A stretch of 64,000 nt of DNA from Gnetum montanum (lineage: Eukaryota; Streptophyta; Gnetopsida; Gnetales; Gnetaceae). The notes under the pieces are model-generated. The model did no database searches. It saw nothing but the letters and a program-made list of their open reading frames with translations, and had not been told where the DNA came from. The DNA is taken from positions 96,145-160,144 of the forward strand of contig MNCI01034026.1 in NCBI GenBank assembly GCA_015680685.1, written 5' to 3'. Positions 43,721 to 56,220 of this stretch are shown piece after piece (the first letter of the stretch is position 1; each line of letters opens with the position of its first letter). The position numbers and the translations under genes are program-made.

Positions 43721-46700
43721 AAAAAAAATATCAATTGTAGGAAAAACTAAGGATTCTTAGTCACAAGCAGCCTCAACCCTGAAACCCCTAGGGACTTTGC
43801 ATGAAAAATGGGATTTAGGGTGGCTTGGATGGTCTGGTAGATCACCCAAGGACTTGAGGGAAATGCAAAATGGGGGTAACAAAGTAAGAAGATGTAGATT
43901 TATAAATTAATGCACTAAAAAAATAATAATTATTTCTAGAATTGTACACAAAATCAAATCATAAACTTTATTAAATAAGCAGAGAATGAGTTCAATGGGG
44001 TGTACAAATTTGGTGCCCAAGCACAGGGCAAAGGGGGCTTCACTTAGGTAGGGGTTCAGAGCCCATTGAAGCCATGATCAACCCCACAATCTAGTATCTC
44101 TATCACTCCTGATGTTATGGAACCTTGTTTGTCACTACATTAGATCTAACATGTTGATTATTAATAGGGTTAAGAAAATGTGAAGAATTGGGATAGCCAA
44201 AGTGCACCATGTTGGGATTTGGGGACCGTAGGGGGTAACGTTAACAACTAAAGCTTATAGATCCTAAGGGGGATAATAGGTTGCTAAGGTTCCATGTTGT
44301 TGAGATTGAAGACGCTACATTTTGGTAAGAAAACAAGACCTCTTGGATGTCCAAAATGCTAAGGATGTTGAATTGTAAAAGTTTGAAACCTTGACATGCT
44401 TCCAAGGTTTGGTTTTTATAGGATCATGGCCATGATTTGGGCTGAAAATTAGTTGTAAATGACTAAATGATTGGTTGCCAAACTGCTGAAAATTAGCTAC
44501 CATGTTCAAGGAGGTAGGTGAGATCCATCCCCATACATCCTAGCTATCTAACCCCGTCCACACTATCTGACCCCCTCTCTCCTAGCTGGTTGACCCCCCT
44601 CTCACTAGGGGAAGAGTATTAATGTTGAGGGAGGATGGAAAGTTAATGCCATGTGTTATGTCGACAAGGTTACCTCCCTTTCCACATTGGGGATAGGTGA
44701 GTTCCACCCCCTATACTCCTCCATGCTGGCCTTGAAGTCTACTAGCTAGCTTACCCCCTATAGGTGGTGTGCTAGCATAGAAAAATGTGTACCCATTATA
44801 AAAATCATTAAATTAACATTTTTGACTTCCCCAAGCTCAAATATAGATACTAGATGTTTCTTTTCACTTAGGGAATGACGCTTTGGTCACTTATGAAGCG
44901 TTTTTCAGCTCCAAAAGTATGAAACATGTGAGATTGCCCTTTTCTGGGTTATGACCTTCACATTTATAATAAAATATTGCATTGGGTTTCATGGTATGGG
45001 ATTACAAAGGTTTCAACATGAAAATTTAGTGGTGTTTGATCCCTCTTTGTTAGCATTGGAGGATTAACCTAAGAGGCACCGACAAAGAATGCAAAACATC
45101 ATTGTAGGTCCACCATCAATGTTCCTTTTCCATGCTTGATCCAGTAATGTCAAACCATGTCAAAGAGTGCTTGTGATGATGGAATTAGTTTATGATGAAG
45201 GAGTGGTAATGGAAATTAGGTAGATTGTCATAGAGGTCAAAAACACATTCCAAGTTTTGTCATCATGGCTATAGCATGATAATGATATATTTTGAAATGT
45301 TGGTCACTTGGAAAATACATTTGAGAACTTAATCACTTCGCTCCAAAATTTCTTTGGTCATTAGGCTTGGAGGCTTTATTGGCCATTTGGCCCCCTTGGT
45401 AATTTTTGTTTCCCCTTCTTTTTTTTGTGGGGTGAAACCTTCATTCGGTTCCATTACTAGGGTCAATTTGACATAGTTTTCCCATTGAGTGAGTTGCATT
45501 ACACTCAATGGAATTGGTGGTTGTCCCATCAATTGAGGTATGTCACGTCACACTCATGGACTTAATGGTTTTTCCACTGAATGAGTTGTGTTACATTCGA
45601 ATGGACTTGAGGATGGAGCATGATGAAGAGATATCATGTAGCTATAGTGTATGAGTGGCAAACATAGGCCAACATTGTTGCTTATGGCAAGGAAGGCTAT
45701 CATTAGGCTATAGGGTTGGGCTTAAGGAGTGGTGTTAGAGGGAGGGTAATGGTACAAGTACTTCTTGACATAGTAGGAAAAATTCACCAAATCTTGCACA
45801 TTAAGGTCACGTGGTGATTTGCTACCTGTTGGCGACCATTTGGGACGCGACCGCCAATGAGTGTCCTCGAACAGGATTTAGGTGCTTGCTAGTCTCTGGC
45901 AACACCAAGGCCCAAATACCTTCAAATAAACTCAGTAGTTAATGTGAGTATGTGTGTGTGCTGTTGCGGCGTGTGGTTGTGAAAAATGAAACGATTGCAT
46001 TATGTGTAAACTATAGATGACTTATCTTAAAGAGATTTAGCCAACTTTGCCAAGTACTGTGAGTTGTTGAGAGTTCCTATTTTGTTCAATTGCCTAGTCT
46101 ACGCGGTCCTTATAATACCTACTTGTAACAAATAAAATTTTGCAAAAACATTTGAGCACAACTCCGCAATCTACTCCTAATTTTCCCCAGAGAAAGAGAT
46201 AGTTCCACAAGAAAACTAGAAATAGAGCAAGATTCGATGGAAATAAGCAGAAAAGAAAAGAAAGCAGATTTGTGTAGACCTCAAATATTTAAACAAGGTA
46301 AAATGACACGAGTAAACACTTCGCAATAAAGCTATTCCAAATTCAATATCTACGAATTGTTCAAACCTCCAAGGCTCAACCAAGCAATATCTTCAAGACA
46401 ATCCTACTGTGCTACCAAAAATCGCTGCGTAAACTACCACGTACGAGACTCCACTTTGACTAGACAATAGATGCCAACGATTGCATTCAAACAGAACCTT
46501 TAAAAGACTTGACAATTTCTGATTGAAATAACACGGAAAATCACTTTAAAGATAAAGAAGCTATTCTGGTCCCATCAAAATACCAAAGATTCTCTGAACC
46601 CTCTTGACTACTAGATTGTTCCACGGCGTGACTACAAACAGAGGCTCTCTTTCAACAACCCAATAGCAGTTCCCACACGTTGCACAATAACGAAATTTAC

Positions 46701-47560
46701 TACTAAAATGCTCTTAAGGCTTTTAAACACAAGTGCTTCTATGGCAAAATTTTAATAGAAATTTCTATCGGGCAACAAGAACAATAAGAGCAATCTAAAA
46801 ATCCCAAAATTACTTGCCAAGGATGATACTATCTAAACCACTAGCTAAACAATTTAAACAAAACAAAAATAAAACATAACTCACAGGACTATGACAAAGA
46901 GGCTGAAATATTTACTCTAGCAAGCCATCTTACAAGCAATCGTTCACACTTTCTTCTTTACAATGCTCTTCTCAAGACCCCAAGTGTGTCTCCAAGTGAG
47001 AGCCCAAGTGTGATCCCAATGTCTTCTCCAAAAGTGTGATGTATGAGACCCCAAGTGATGATGATGTCAGATCCCTCCCCCTTGACCCCTGAAGCCTCTT
47101 TATAGCGTTCAAAGGTAGTTAGGTAAGTTACATATTCAAAAATATCGTACCTAACTTCTCTCCCAAGTAACTTGGCCAACCAATTAGGAGATTACTTGCC
47201 CAACAAGTTAGGAGGTTACTTGCCCAACAAGTTAGGTAAGTTACAAAAAATCTTGGGTGGTTGTAACCACCATAGAGAAAAAAAAGGCTATAGTTGACAA
47301 GTGTCCTTTTTAATTGCCAAGTGGTCTACTTGGTGGTTATAAGTACCATGGGAAATTAAAATTTAGTAGTAACCACCAAGGGAAGTTATCACCACCATGA
47401 TATTTAAAAATTGCAAAGGACACTTGTTTCATACACATATAACATTGAACAACTGCCCTATAACTTCTCATTCCTTTTGAAATAATAATCATATACCCTT
47501 TGCCTTTTTCTTAAACAAAGAAAAATGAAAATCAAATTAAATTTGATTAAGGCTTCATGT
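43721..47560. other. Unassigned region
   Basis: No gene or full mobile element recognised. Weak direct repeats around 'attgagtgagttgcattacactc' occur at 45484-45600. A 24-bp unit (GGAGGTTACTTGCCCAACAA type) is repeated at about 47188-47245. GC-rich patches near 45830-45900 have no coding support. Probably old repeat debris. Confidence 0.35.
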
Positions 47561-47634
47561 GACCAACGATAAATTAAGAATGATTGGTGACTCTCTCATT
47601 GATGGAAGGAGAAGTGCCTGAAACGTCGGCAACA

Positions 47635-47994
47635 TCAACGTCTATGTTCATGTAGCGATTTCTTGATCCAGATTCCATTGACGAAGCTCAAAACTGGACC
47701 TCCCAAAGGGCTGGCATCTGCGAGCACGACACTGCAAACTTCGGAAGCGAATTGATGGACTTGCTTAGAGGCGGAGGCAGAGGCATCTTCCTCCTGAAGC
47801 AATTTGATTTTAAAACATGTCTGCAAAATATGATAAAATGTTGGGCCTTTGGCCCCTGCAGTAGCCAAGCCCATGGCCACGGCTATGCTCAATGGAGAAA
47901 ACACCATGTTGCCAACTCTCTTTAACTCAGACACCTGCTTCACAAATTCTATTGCAAACTTAGCAAGCCTGCTGATCATTGCATTCACATCCAT
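47635..47994 (-). pseudogene. Plant serpin, N-terminal part only
   Basis: Starts MDVNAMISRLAKFAIEF at ATG 47994 (the frame is open slightly further upstream without ATG). NMVFSPLSIAVAMGLATAGAKGPT (about residues 30-53) is the serpin N-terminal signature, and SPLGGPVLSFVNGIWIKKSL (about 95-114) matches the plant serpin SGGPxLSxxNGxWxDxSL block. It ends at TGA after 119 residues; a full plant serpin is about 390 residues with the inhibitory loop near 350. None of the later domains is visible in the next kilobase. It is either a truncated pseudogene or the first exon of a gene with a long intron; plant serpins usually have an intron, and I cannot place a clear donor here. Confidence 0.65.
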
Positions 47995-47999
47995 TTTCA

Positions 48000-49740
48000 A
48001 GATTTGTATGGACTAACTATATTTCTCCCTTGCTCTCTCTTTGTCTCTCTCACTCACACCGCAAGACAGATAGTGAATCACAGAGCCAAAGATAAACGCA
48101 CAGGAGCAATGATGAATAGCCGTGAGCCTGGCACAAGCGTTCTAGGCAAGCAAACGATGGATGGATCAACACTGAAGGCTGGCCACAGCGGGCTTCAAAT
48201 TTATGAGTTCTCCTCCTCACTTTCATGTACGACCCTAGCACCTGATTTCGGCTAAGAATTTCTTCTCTATTCTTATTAGGGTTTCTAGGGTTTTTGGTCG
48301 GTTCTGGAATTGGTTCCCATTTAGTTGGCTGCATTGATTTCTGTCGTTGATCTTGATCTGGGTCTTCCCTATTTATGTCTCTGGAATGAAGGGTGTGGCT
48401 GCAGCGATGTTATGTGTAGCCGTGGCGGTGGTGGATTGGTTCTGTCTCTTTGTTGTTACTGAAGAATCTGCTGTGATTGTTGCTGTTGCAGGAGAATCTG
48501 CGAAAGGTGAGCAATGTGGTGGCATTGTTTAGATTTTTTTGCTGCAAATATGATGGAAAATCCACAATCCTCATTGAGGGTGGTTGTAAAATGCGCATTT
48601 TGGCCCCAAAAATGCAGCAGGTGGGGGTGTCCCCTAAAGTCTTCTTGAAAATCTAGCACCAGCTGTGTAATACCCACTGCTTATGCCAAATCCAGACTAA
48701 TAGAACTTACAATCACCTGCTGCTGCTGTTCAAAGTTATTGCTGCTGCCATGCCCTAATGAAACTCGCTCTTGTAGACATTGCCATTACTGAAAACCTCC
48801 ATGCCTTCTTAGCATCCCTGCTATTTGGTGGTTTTTGTTTGGTGGTGATTTTGTGTAGGGTTTCAGTGCACCTTGGGATCACCTTGAACTTTTTGTGCTT
48901 CTTCTGGATTGGCATTTTGAGCAACGTTAATGGTGGCAGTGTAGAGCAACGGCTGTGGCGGTGTTTGTTGGCTTAGCCGTGACCTTGCGACGGCTATGTA
49001 TTTTCCATAGTGAATTACAGAAATAACATGATGTCCAACTATGTACGGGACAACGGCTTGGTTTTACGGGTCCGTCAGAAAAATTAAATTCTTACGATAT
49101 GGTAAAAACCCAATTCTAACAACTTATTCTTTTATCAGTCTTTATCCAAATGATCAATTCGTGAAAGTATTTCTAACAATAAAGATTCCTTGCTTGTCAA
49201 TTCATTCACCATTGGCACATTATCTCTTGCAATCTTCTATTCACTTTCTTTCGTATGTGCATCATTATTTCCACCAATAATGTTATGGTCTCCCTGATAT
49301 GCATGTATTTCCTCCTTAAGGGCTCCATGCAAGGAATGCTTTAGTTGATGATGTATATGACCTATGATGTTGCTTTGAGGACAATACTCTAGTATACCTA
49401 ATCCACCTCACAGCATGTTCCAAATAAGAGTTAGATAGACCTCTAGAATATTCATAAAAGAGATGGACTGGAAGAAGGTGAACATCTTCAGTAGGGATAA
49501 GCAATGATCAAAGAATTCTGTTTTATCATTTGGAGGTTTCAATCGTGTCATATCTCTGTTCCATGAAATGGCCAAAATGTGCCAACCATACCATAATGAA
49601 TTTTACCCTCACGATGGCTTTAGGCTTCATCTTGCAAACACAACTCTAAGAGAATAAGAAAACCAAGTAAACAAATCATGTTACAATGTTACAATACATA
49701 TATGGACTGCATGGAGAATAAAGGCAAGCTACCCAGGTTA
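48000..49740. other. Region upstream of serpin fragment
   Basis: A CT-rich microsatellite-like stretch (48025-48060) is next to the serpin start. Two AGGGTTT telo-box-like sequences (48278-48296, plus) resemble plant 5' leader elements, but no plus-strand gene follows. Frames such as 48347-48532 and 48758-48976 show no family features. No gene is supported. Confidence 0.35.
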
Positions 49741-49749
49741 CCAATGTTG

Positions 49750-50035
49750 CTAGTTTAAGGTTGTGGAAAGCCATGGTACCTATTTAAGACCCTGGTAGGC
49801 CATGGTGCTAGGTTAAGGTCATAGTAGACCATGATGTTGGTCTAAGGCCTCGGTAGGCTACATTACTAATTTAAGACCTTGATAGGCCATGGTGTTATTA
49901 GTTTTAGGCCCTAGCAGGCCATGCTATAGCTTTAAGTTCTTGGTAGGCCATGGTGTCACTAGTTTTAGGCCCTAGTAGGTCGTGTTACCAATTTAAGGAC
50001 TTGATAGGTTGTGTTAAAATAGGCTTGCTTGTTGT
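49750..50035. repeat. Decayed minisatellite, about nine units of 28-33 bp
   Basis: Units follow the pattern GGTAGGCCATGGTG..A.TTTAAGGCC.T. The best preserved copies are at about 49790, 49883 and 49944, and a lone relative is near 50670. Units alternate between shorter (28-29) and longer (33) forms, suggesting a two-unit higher-order repeat. Confidence 0.6.
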
Positions 50036-50819
50036 AGATCATCAAATTTTTCAACATTAGTCATATGTTGCAACTTGTGAATAATGGTAAACAACACTAC
50101 AAGCAAACATGTGAGTGTTAGATATAATCAAGATTATATGATGGCTTTAATGTTTCATAATAAGGGCTTGATGCAGTTATGAGCACGTTTGAGGTTTGGT
50201 GAGGAACTTGGTCCTATATGTTTTATCCTCACCATCATGGTTTAAATAGAAATTTCAGCTAGGAGACCCTCCATGATGTTTCTAACTTCAAGGTTAATAG
50301 TAGTTAGGCTATTTCAAGGTGTTATGGTTGTATAGTGTAGTGGTCTCAAAGCTCAAGGGTTGGATATTGAAGTTTAAATTAGTTTGACAATATCACAAGA
50401 GGGATTTACATAGGCTTTAAGGCTAGTATAATTTGCTTTCTCATTTACCTAGCTCAATCTATGTGGCAACATAAGCACATCAAGTGGCACCTGTGTAACA
50501 AATTGATCAAATAATGTAAAAAGTTACTTGTAAAAATGCATTAAGAATAAAGAAAAAGTGGGTCAAAAATAATTAAAATGATGCCAAGACAAGTCAAAGC
50601 ATGATCAATAGAGGTTATTAAAGATAGTATAATGTCAAATGTGATCAACTATGGCTATACTTTGCGAATTTTAGGCCTTAGTGGGACATGGTGTATGGTC
50701 TATTTCACTGGGGAAGGCTACCATGGGGCAACAACAAGGTGAGACTTGCTAAGACAAGGTAAAATAAAGTTATAATAAAGTAAAGGTAGGGTAAAAACTG
50801 TGTTAATTATTTTAAACAT
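50036..50819. other. Unassigned AT-rich region
   Basis: No gene, LTR or clear repeat recognised apart from a minisatellite-like piece near 50670. It ends in AACAT (50815-50819), the expected target duplication of LTR S2. Confidence 0.3.
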
Positions 50820-51639
50820 TGATGAATCATGGATTAGCTGCCTTGACCGGGCCTTATCGACTAGGCCCCATCGATGCATGATTTGATGTGTTGATGTGGC
50901 CCTGTCAACTTAGTGTTTGTTTTTGCCTATAAATACACACTCACCCATCATGTTTATGGCATGTCTTATCATAGTTGTAGCAAAGCTCTTGTAGTTTTAT
51001 CATTTGGAAGTTAGAATATTTTTCTAAGTGCCTGCAATAGGAGTTAAGAGTGTATGGATCTTTATTCAAGCACTATTGTACCTGAACCTAGTAGTGTGTG
51101 CAGTAATAAAGATGAGCTTTTTAATAAACCTTGTAGCACTTGGAAATAGATTAATTATCTATTTATGAATTTAATGTCCTATGCAATTTCCTTTAATGCT
51201 TCACATAATTAATTAATTAATTAGGCTAAACTAAGCTAAACTAAGCTAAACTAAGCTAAACTAAGCTAAACTAAGCTACATTAAGTAATGATTAATTAAG
51301 CACAGAAGTACAACCACTTTGAGCAAACACTTGGTGCTTAGTAATCCTAGTAACATGTAATGTTTGATAACCCAATAGTTCTAAACATGTTCAAGATGTG
51401 TACAACAAGTAGGAATAGATCCTTATGTTAGGATTAGTTAGGTGTATTTCGTTAGATTAAATTAGTAATTAAATTACTTTATTTCTTTCATCCTTTATTT
51501 TAAGTACCCAAAACATAAAGCATACAAATAATAAAAATTATACACCTTGATTACACTTAACCACACCTTTTCATATCACAAGTGTAATTAGGAAGATATC
51601 GAATGATTGTTAGGGTAATTTCACTTCCTAGAGGCTAGT
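50820..51639 (+). repeat. LTR S2, interrupted by element B
   Basis: Starts TGATGAATCATGG and matches solo LTR S1 (13127-14019) up to GACTAGT-like sequence, where element B begins. U3 motifs include TCGACTAGGCCCCATCGATG; TATA is at about 50931-50938. 51225-51277 is a (GCTAAACTAA)5 tandem repeat absent from S1. The remainder of S2 should lie beyond element B, outside the window. Confidence 0.75.
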
Positions 51640-52576
51640 TGATGAGCAGCTAAGTACCCCTACGCCCAACCATAAGAATCACGGGTGTTCACATGTGACT
51701 CGGTCGAATTTCGTAGACTATAAGCACTTAACATACACCAGACCCTAACCAGTAAAACCTTGGGTTAGAATGGTCGTTGCCTTCCTAATCTCACTTGTGA
51801 TGTTCTGTTTGCGATGGTTAAGTGAGATTATGATTTTTATAGCTGTTTACTTTATCTTTTGGCGTCTGATTAAGGTATGGAAGGTAAGGAATGAACTATT
51901 ATCTAATCTATAATTATCCTAATTTGTATTCTAACTATTCCTAGCATAAGTATCCGATCCCATCTTTCGGGCACGTTCTGAGAATCCCCTAAACACTACT
52001 GGGCACTAGACGTTAAGCGTCACTGGGTTACCAAGTGTTGGGTTTGCGTTCGAGATGGTCGTACTTATGGTTTCTATGAACTATGAATGAATGATAGCAA
52101 TTAAACTGATAATAAGAGAAAATTAAGTAATTATCAAAGCATATAAATATTAAGCTATTGAATGCATTAAATGACTAAGTCCAAATGCTGCAAGGAATGC
52201 TTGAAGAGTTCGTCTTTATTGTCGTCACGCCAATGGGCTCAGATATATCAACACTTGAATAAAGAGCCGATCACTTTATTACACCTATTGTGGGCACTTG
52301 GAAAATATTCTATCTCCTGTGGGAACAAACTACAAGAGCTTCGCTACAACTAACTAAAAGATACTTCAATGAGGTGGAAGGCCCTCTTATTTATAGGCCG
52401 AAATAGGTGCCACATAAACGGGGCCATGTCCACGCATGGAAGGATGCATCGATGGGGCCACGTCAACGAGGCTGCATATACGAGGCCCCGTATACATGGC
52501 CGCATTGATGTAGCTATGTATACAGGGTCCTGTATATGTGGCCTAGTAGACACAGTGACCATGAAACACTTCATCA
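51640..52576 (-). repeat. 3' LTR of element B
   Basis: 937 bp, TGATGAGCAGC...CTTCATCA on the plus strand. The U3 (about 52405-52560) has repeated GGCCCCGTATACATGGCC-type motifs, with reversed TATA (cttatttatagg) at about 52385-52396. The polypurine tract on the minus strand reads GTGGGGGTA. Confidence 0.88.
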
Positions 52577-52826
52577 TACCCCCACAACTAAGTAAAAAAT
52601 CATCCTTGAGTTCCTCTTACAACTTGGAAGGTATGGAATTTTATTTACAATGCACATGACTTGACACACACGACACACACATGACTCAACACTAATTTTA
52701 CCAAGTGCCCGAGTTAGAGAGAAGGAAAAGTTACAAAAATTGATGGTTTTCAAAGATAAAATTGAACACCTTGTTGGTCCTGGAGTCTCTGCTGTGTAGA
52801 ATGATGCACAAAATTGTTGGAGAAGA

Positions 52827-55682
52827 TCACACCATCCCTGGGGGTGGTGGTTTTGATGAACCTTCACTAGTCTCTGGCCCATGCGATGGAAGTGGCACAA
52901 ATGATGGCTATCCTGTAGCAGTTGCAACTTCTGGAGGTAGTCGGAAAGCCTCCAAGAGAGCCCTCATTTTTTCTTCTTTGCTTTTGGGATCATTCACTGT
53001 CCAGGTAGCTTCACCAATGTGTGTTGGAACTGGAACCTCCCAAGGGCATGGAAATATCAGGAAGAGTTCTTTCAAGTTGATGAACTAGGCTGCGAACTAT
53101 TTTTGTTCAATGTCGAATGCTTGAATTGATGTTTGCAGCTGCTGGTAGTCATTCATCCAATGGACCAAGTTCTCTTCGACTGCACATTGTCCTTCAAAAC
53201 TTGTGTGGAGAACCTCGAGTTCCACGTTTACTATTTTCAATTTCTGCTTCATTGCTTTGTGCGCTTAGAACTCATCCTCATATAAAGAGTACGAGGCGGC
53301 CACTTATTTCTCCAATTTGGACTGCTGTCTCCTGGCTATGAGCATGTCCAGGTTTGCATAGCGAAGGTTGGCAAGCTCCATATACTCTATCATTTCTTCA
53401 ATCTGCAGCTCATTGAGGTGGATTTCAGCTTAATTGTAGGCATTCAACCCATCAAAGATAGGTTGCCATACATCGCCTCCTTCTTGGAGCTGTTGGAGCA
53501 CTTAGTTTAGCTTGGCCTTTGCGACTTGAATCTGTTTCTCATTTACTTCCTTTTGTAGTCCCAATTGGTCCCTGTAATGATTCTTGATTTTTTCAAACTT
53601 CAGGGCCTCATTCTTCCAAGTGATGAATTTGATGGTAGATTTTTTTTGCAAAGCTCGAACCTCTTCCATGGACAGATTTCGATTCTCAACTGCCAACCTT
53701 CTCACGTCAGCATTCACCTTGGCTAGCTCTTCTTGCTGTTGGTGGATAAAGTTTTTCATGTGCTCATTTTCCACATGAACATTATGCAGGCGATGAACCT
53801 TCACGGTCAACCTAACGTTCTCCTGGTGAACCTCTGTCAAATCCTTGTTTAGAGTATATGCTCAAACGTCTGCCAAGGACTTATCGAAGATCGCCGACTC
53901 TCGCTCATCCTCAACTATTTGAAGTTTAGTCTGAAGCTATTGAAAAGCTTCATCTCTTGTGATTTCATGGTTGAGAAGAGATGGATCGGCAAGTTGGGTT
54001 CTTAGTTGGGCCACTTTGTTGCCAAGCGTTGACAGGTGGCTTGAGCAGTTTCAAGTTGCCCTTCCAAAATGAGGCTCTTACCCCTTGCCAAGAGCAGCTC
54101 CAACTAGGTTGTAGTGATGTTGTCTGGAAGGTTAAAGACATCTGGAAGCGGTTGCCTGGTTCCCACTAGTCGATCCAAAAATTCCTCATGTTGCACTGCA
54201 TCGATCTTGCTACGTGAGGTTCCAGCATATGTATGTACATCTTGAAGTCTATGAATAACTGGTATAGGTGCCACCGATGCATTGAGAGCTATAAAAAATT
54301 ATATCAGCAACCACTTCAGCCGCAATCTCCTGTCCTTGGTGCTGCATCACCAAGACTGTTGCCCCTTCACCATCTTCCAAGTGTACCGAGAAGGTAGCAG
54401 CATTCCCAGAGATTTCAGGAAATAGCTGCTGGGTTGATATTGTTACCTCTCGAACACTAGGGTCTATTCATGAAGGTACTTGATTTTAGGCTACGGAGAA
54501 CATCGACCCTACTCTTTCAAGTAAGCTAACTGATCGAGCCACTTGCTCCAGGTGGCTCATTGCAGGGTGATAGACCGAAGGGTCTTCTTCTCCACCAGTC
54601 CTGCTAAATTGCTCTTGCTGGCTCAAGAGCGTTTGTCAGATTTCGTGGATGTGTTCTACTATGGTTTGCAGACCCGACCTTGTTGTTTGTGCAGGTGGTG
54701 GAGGTGGTTGTTGATCCTCCTCTATTTGTGTGGTGGCAAGAGATTTATCCTTCATCATTTCCTGCCAAGAGATAATCGGGGCGTGTCGGATTATATCATT
54801 GGAGTACCATGCTATCCCTGCCCATCTACACAATGTTCAAATTAGGTAGGGAAAGGGGAGAGCTCATCTTCCACGTTCGCTTTCAGCGAACCTCTTTTCA
54901 ATCTCCAAGAATAACAGCTATGGAAGACTCATTGGGAATTTCCCACTCAAGGTGGCACACACATGAGCGGAGAAGGCTGTGATTTTTCTAGGTCTTACTG
55001 TTAGGTTCAAGTGGTAAGACGCGATCTTTGAGTATACCCTCTCTATCGTGGTCAAAGAGCCGAATTCCTTGCGCTCTACCCCATAGCACTGTTTGGTCCA
55101 TTCCACTTTTACCTCCAGGTCAGCTTATTTTGGAATCTCCGCCACATCTGCTCTAGTCTCAGACAACCCTAGAGCTTGCGCTATTGCCTCCTAAGAGTAA
55201 GAGATATAAATGTCTTTGATTCTTACTCTAGACCCCGATTGCCGATTCATCCAGAAAAGATAAGTCTCTCCTACGTACCATTCACCACTGGTTGTGATGA
55301 TTGGCAACATTGGAAAGGTTTGTAGTTGAAGCCTCATTTCTTCTAGAGCATTCTCGGGGAATGGTCCAAAGTTTAGCTCTTGGAGGACCATCCGTTGCAC
55401 TTCATGCAGCTTGATAGCATCAAGACAGGCATGGGTTAGGGTGACCTCAAGTTGTGGTGCTATCCCCAGAGTCTCATCCCCTTACGATTGCTCACTGGGA
55501 ATCTCCTCTTCCGGAATCTGATGGACAGATTCCACATCAGGTCCTTTGCGATGGGGGCCAGTTGCATGAGAGCCCTCCACATGCTCTGGCTATTGTGTGC
55601 CTCATCCCCTTCCCATGCATGGGCACTTGTCCCTCGGTTGTGATGGTCCTCCCCCCCTTGGATGCCTCGATTTGGGTGCCAT
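52827..55682 (-). pseudogene. Extra ORF (aORF) of element B: unknown protein with coiled-coil region
   Basis: Begins ATGGCACCC at 55682 right after the candidate splice acceptor; the TGA at 52829-52827 is shared with A. N-terminal domain (55191-55400): LQELNFGPFPEN, ITTSGEWYVGETYLFWMNR, SGSRVRIKDIYISYS. A following block is EWTKQCYGVERKEFGSLTT...VYSKIASYHLN (about 55106-54918). A Pro/Gln/Thr-rich linker lies near 54700. The long helical part (about 54500-52950) is clearest at 53502-53840: ENRNLSMEEVRALQKK, TWKNEALKFEKIKNHYRDQ, LGLQKEVNEKQIQVAKAKLN, with high E/K/Q/L content. A one-base deletion near 55650 and several stops break it. No database family is recognised from memory; it occupies the position of Athila env-like ORFs. 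Confidence 0.65.
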
Positions 55683-55960
55683 CTGCAATCAAACATAACC
55701 ATCCATTAGACTGTGCATAAGTTGCACAAAATGGTCCTTATACACCTTCTCAGTTTGATTAGGTTATGTTGTTGGCACAGACAATCCATTAAGTCCCCCG
55801 GAGTGTTAATTCATGGGTTAAAACCAAAAACAACAAGGGATGAGTTGAAGTTTAAATGGTTATTTTTGTTTCTTCCCTTAGAGGTGTGAAGTATTAATTA
55901 ACTAATTAATTAATTAATTAACTACACATAGGCTTCACCTCCCCATGACCGAGAGCATAC
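55683..55960 (-). other. Candidate leader intron of element B aORF
   Basis: Donor CCGGAG|GTATGC at 55961/55960 and acceptor TTTGATTGCAG|ATGGCACC at 55683/55682; both contexts match element A. Length 278 nt against 226 in A, so the boundary sequences are better conserved than the length. Confidence 0.5.
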
Positions 55961-56105
55961 CTCCGGTTGCTTAAAAGGGCAAGGATTGGTTGATGCAGAT
56001 GCCCGATGGAAGGTAGGTGCTTCAGGAAGAGTTAGGCAGAAAAAATGGCAAAATCTTCCCCCAATTTGGATTCCAAATGAATGAAAATCTAAAGCGCAAC
56101 GGCTG

Positions 56106-56220
56106 TATATATAGGGGTTGGGCACTGCGTCGACAGGGCTGTGTATATGCGGCCGTGTATATGTAGGGGGCTGCGTATACAGGGCCCCATATACGTAGGT
56201 GTTTACCCCCGTTGACCAGT
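56106..56220 (-). promoter_or_regulatory. Internal promoter-like block of element B
   Basis: TATA-like tatatata at 56106-56113, with upstream (minus sense) motifs such as GTATACAGGGCCCC, TGTATATGCGGCC and GCGTCGAC. Counterparts GTATACAGGGTCC and TGTATATGTGGCC occur in the U3 of B's own LTR (about 52515-52545). Confidence 0.5.

Noticed and set aside
48347-48976. Plus-strand gene after the AGGGTTT motifs
   Set aside because: Open frames are short, hydrophobic low-complexity and without recognisable domains or clear splice structure.
49750-50035. CRISPR-like array
   Set aside because: Units are decayed, adjacent, and lack unique spacers of constant length; the context is a plant nuclear genome.
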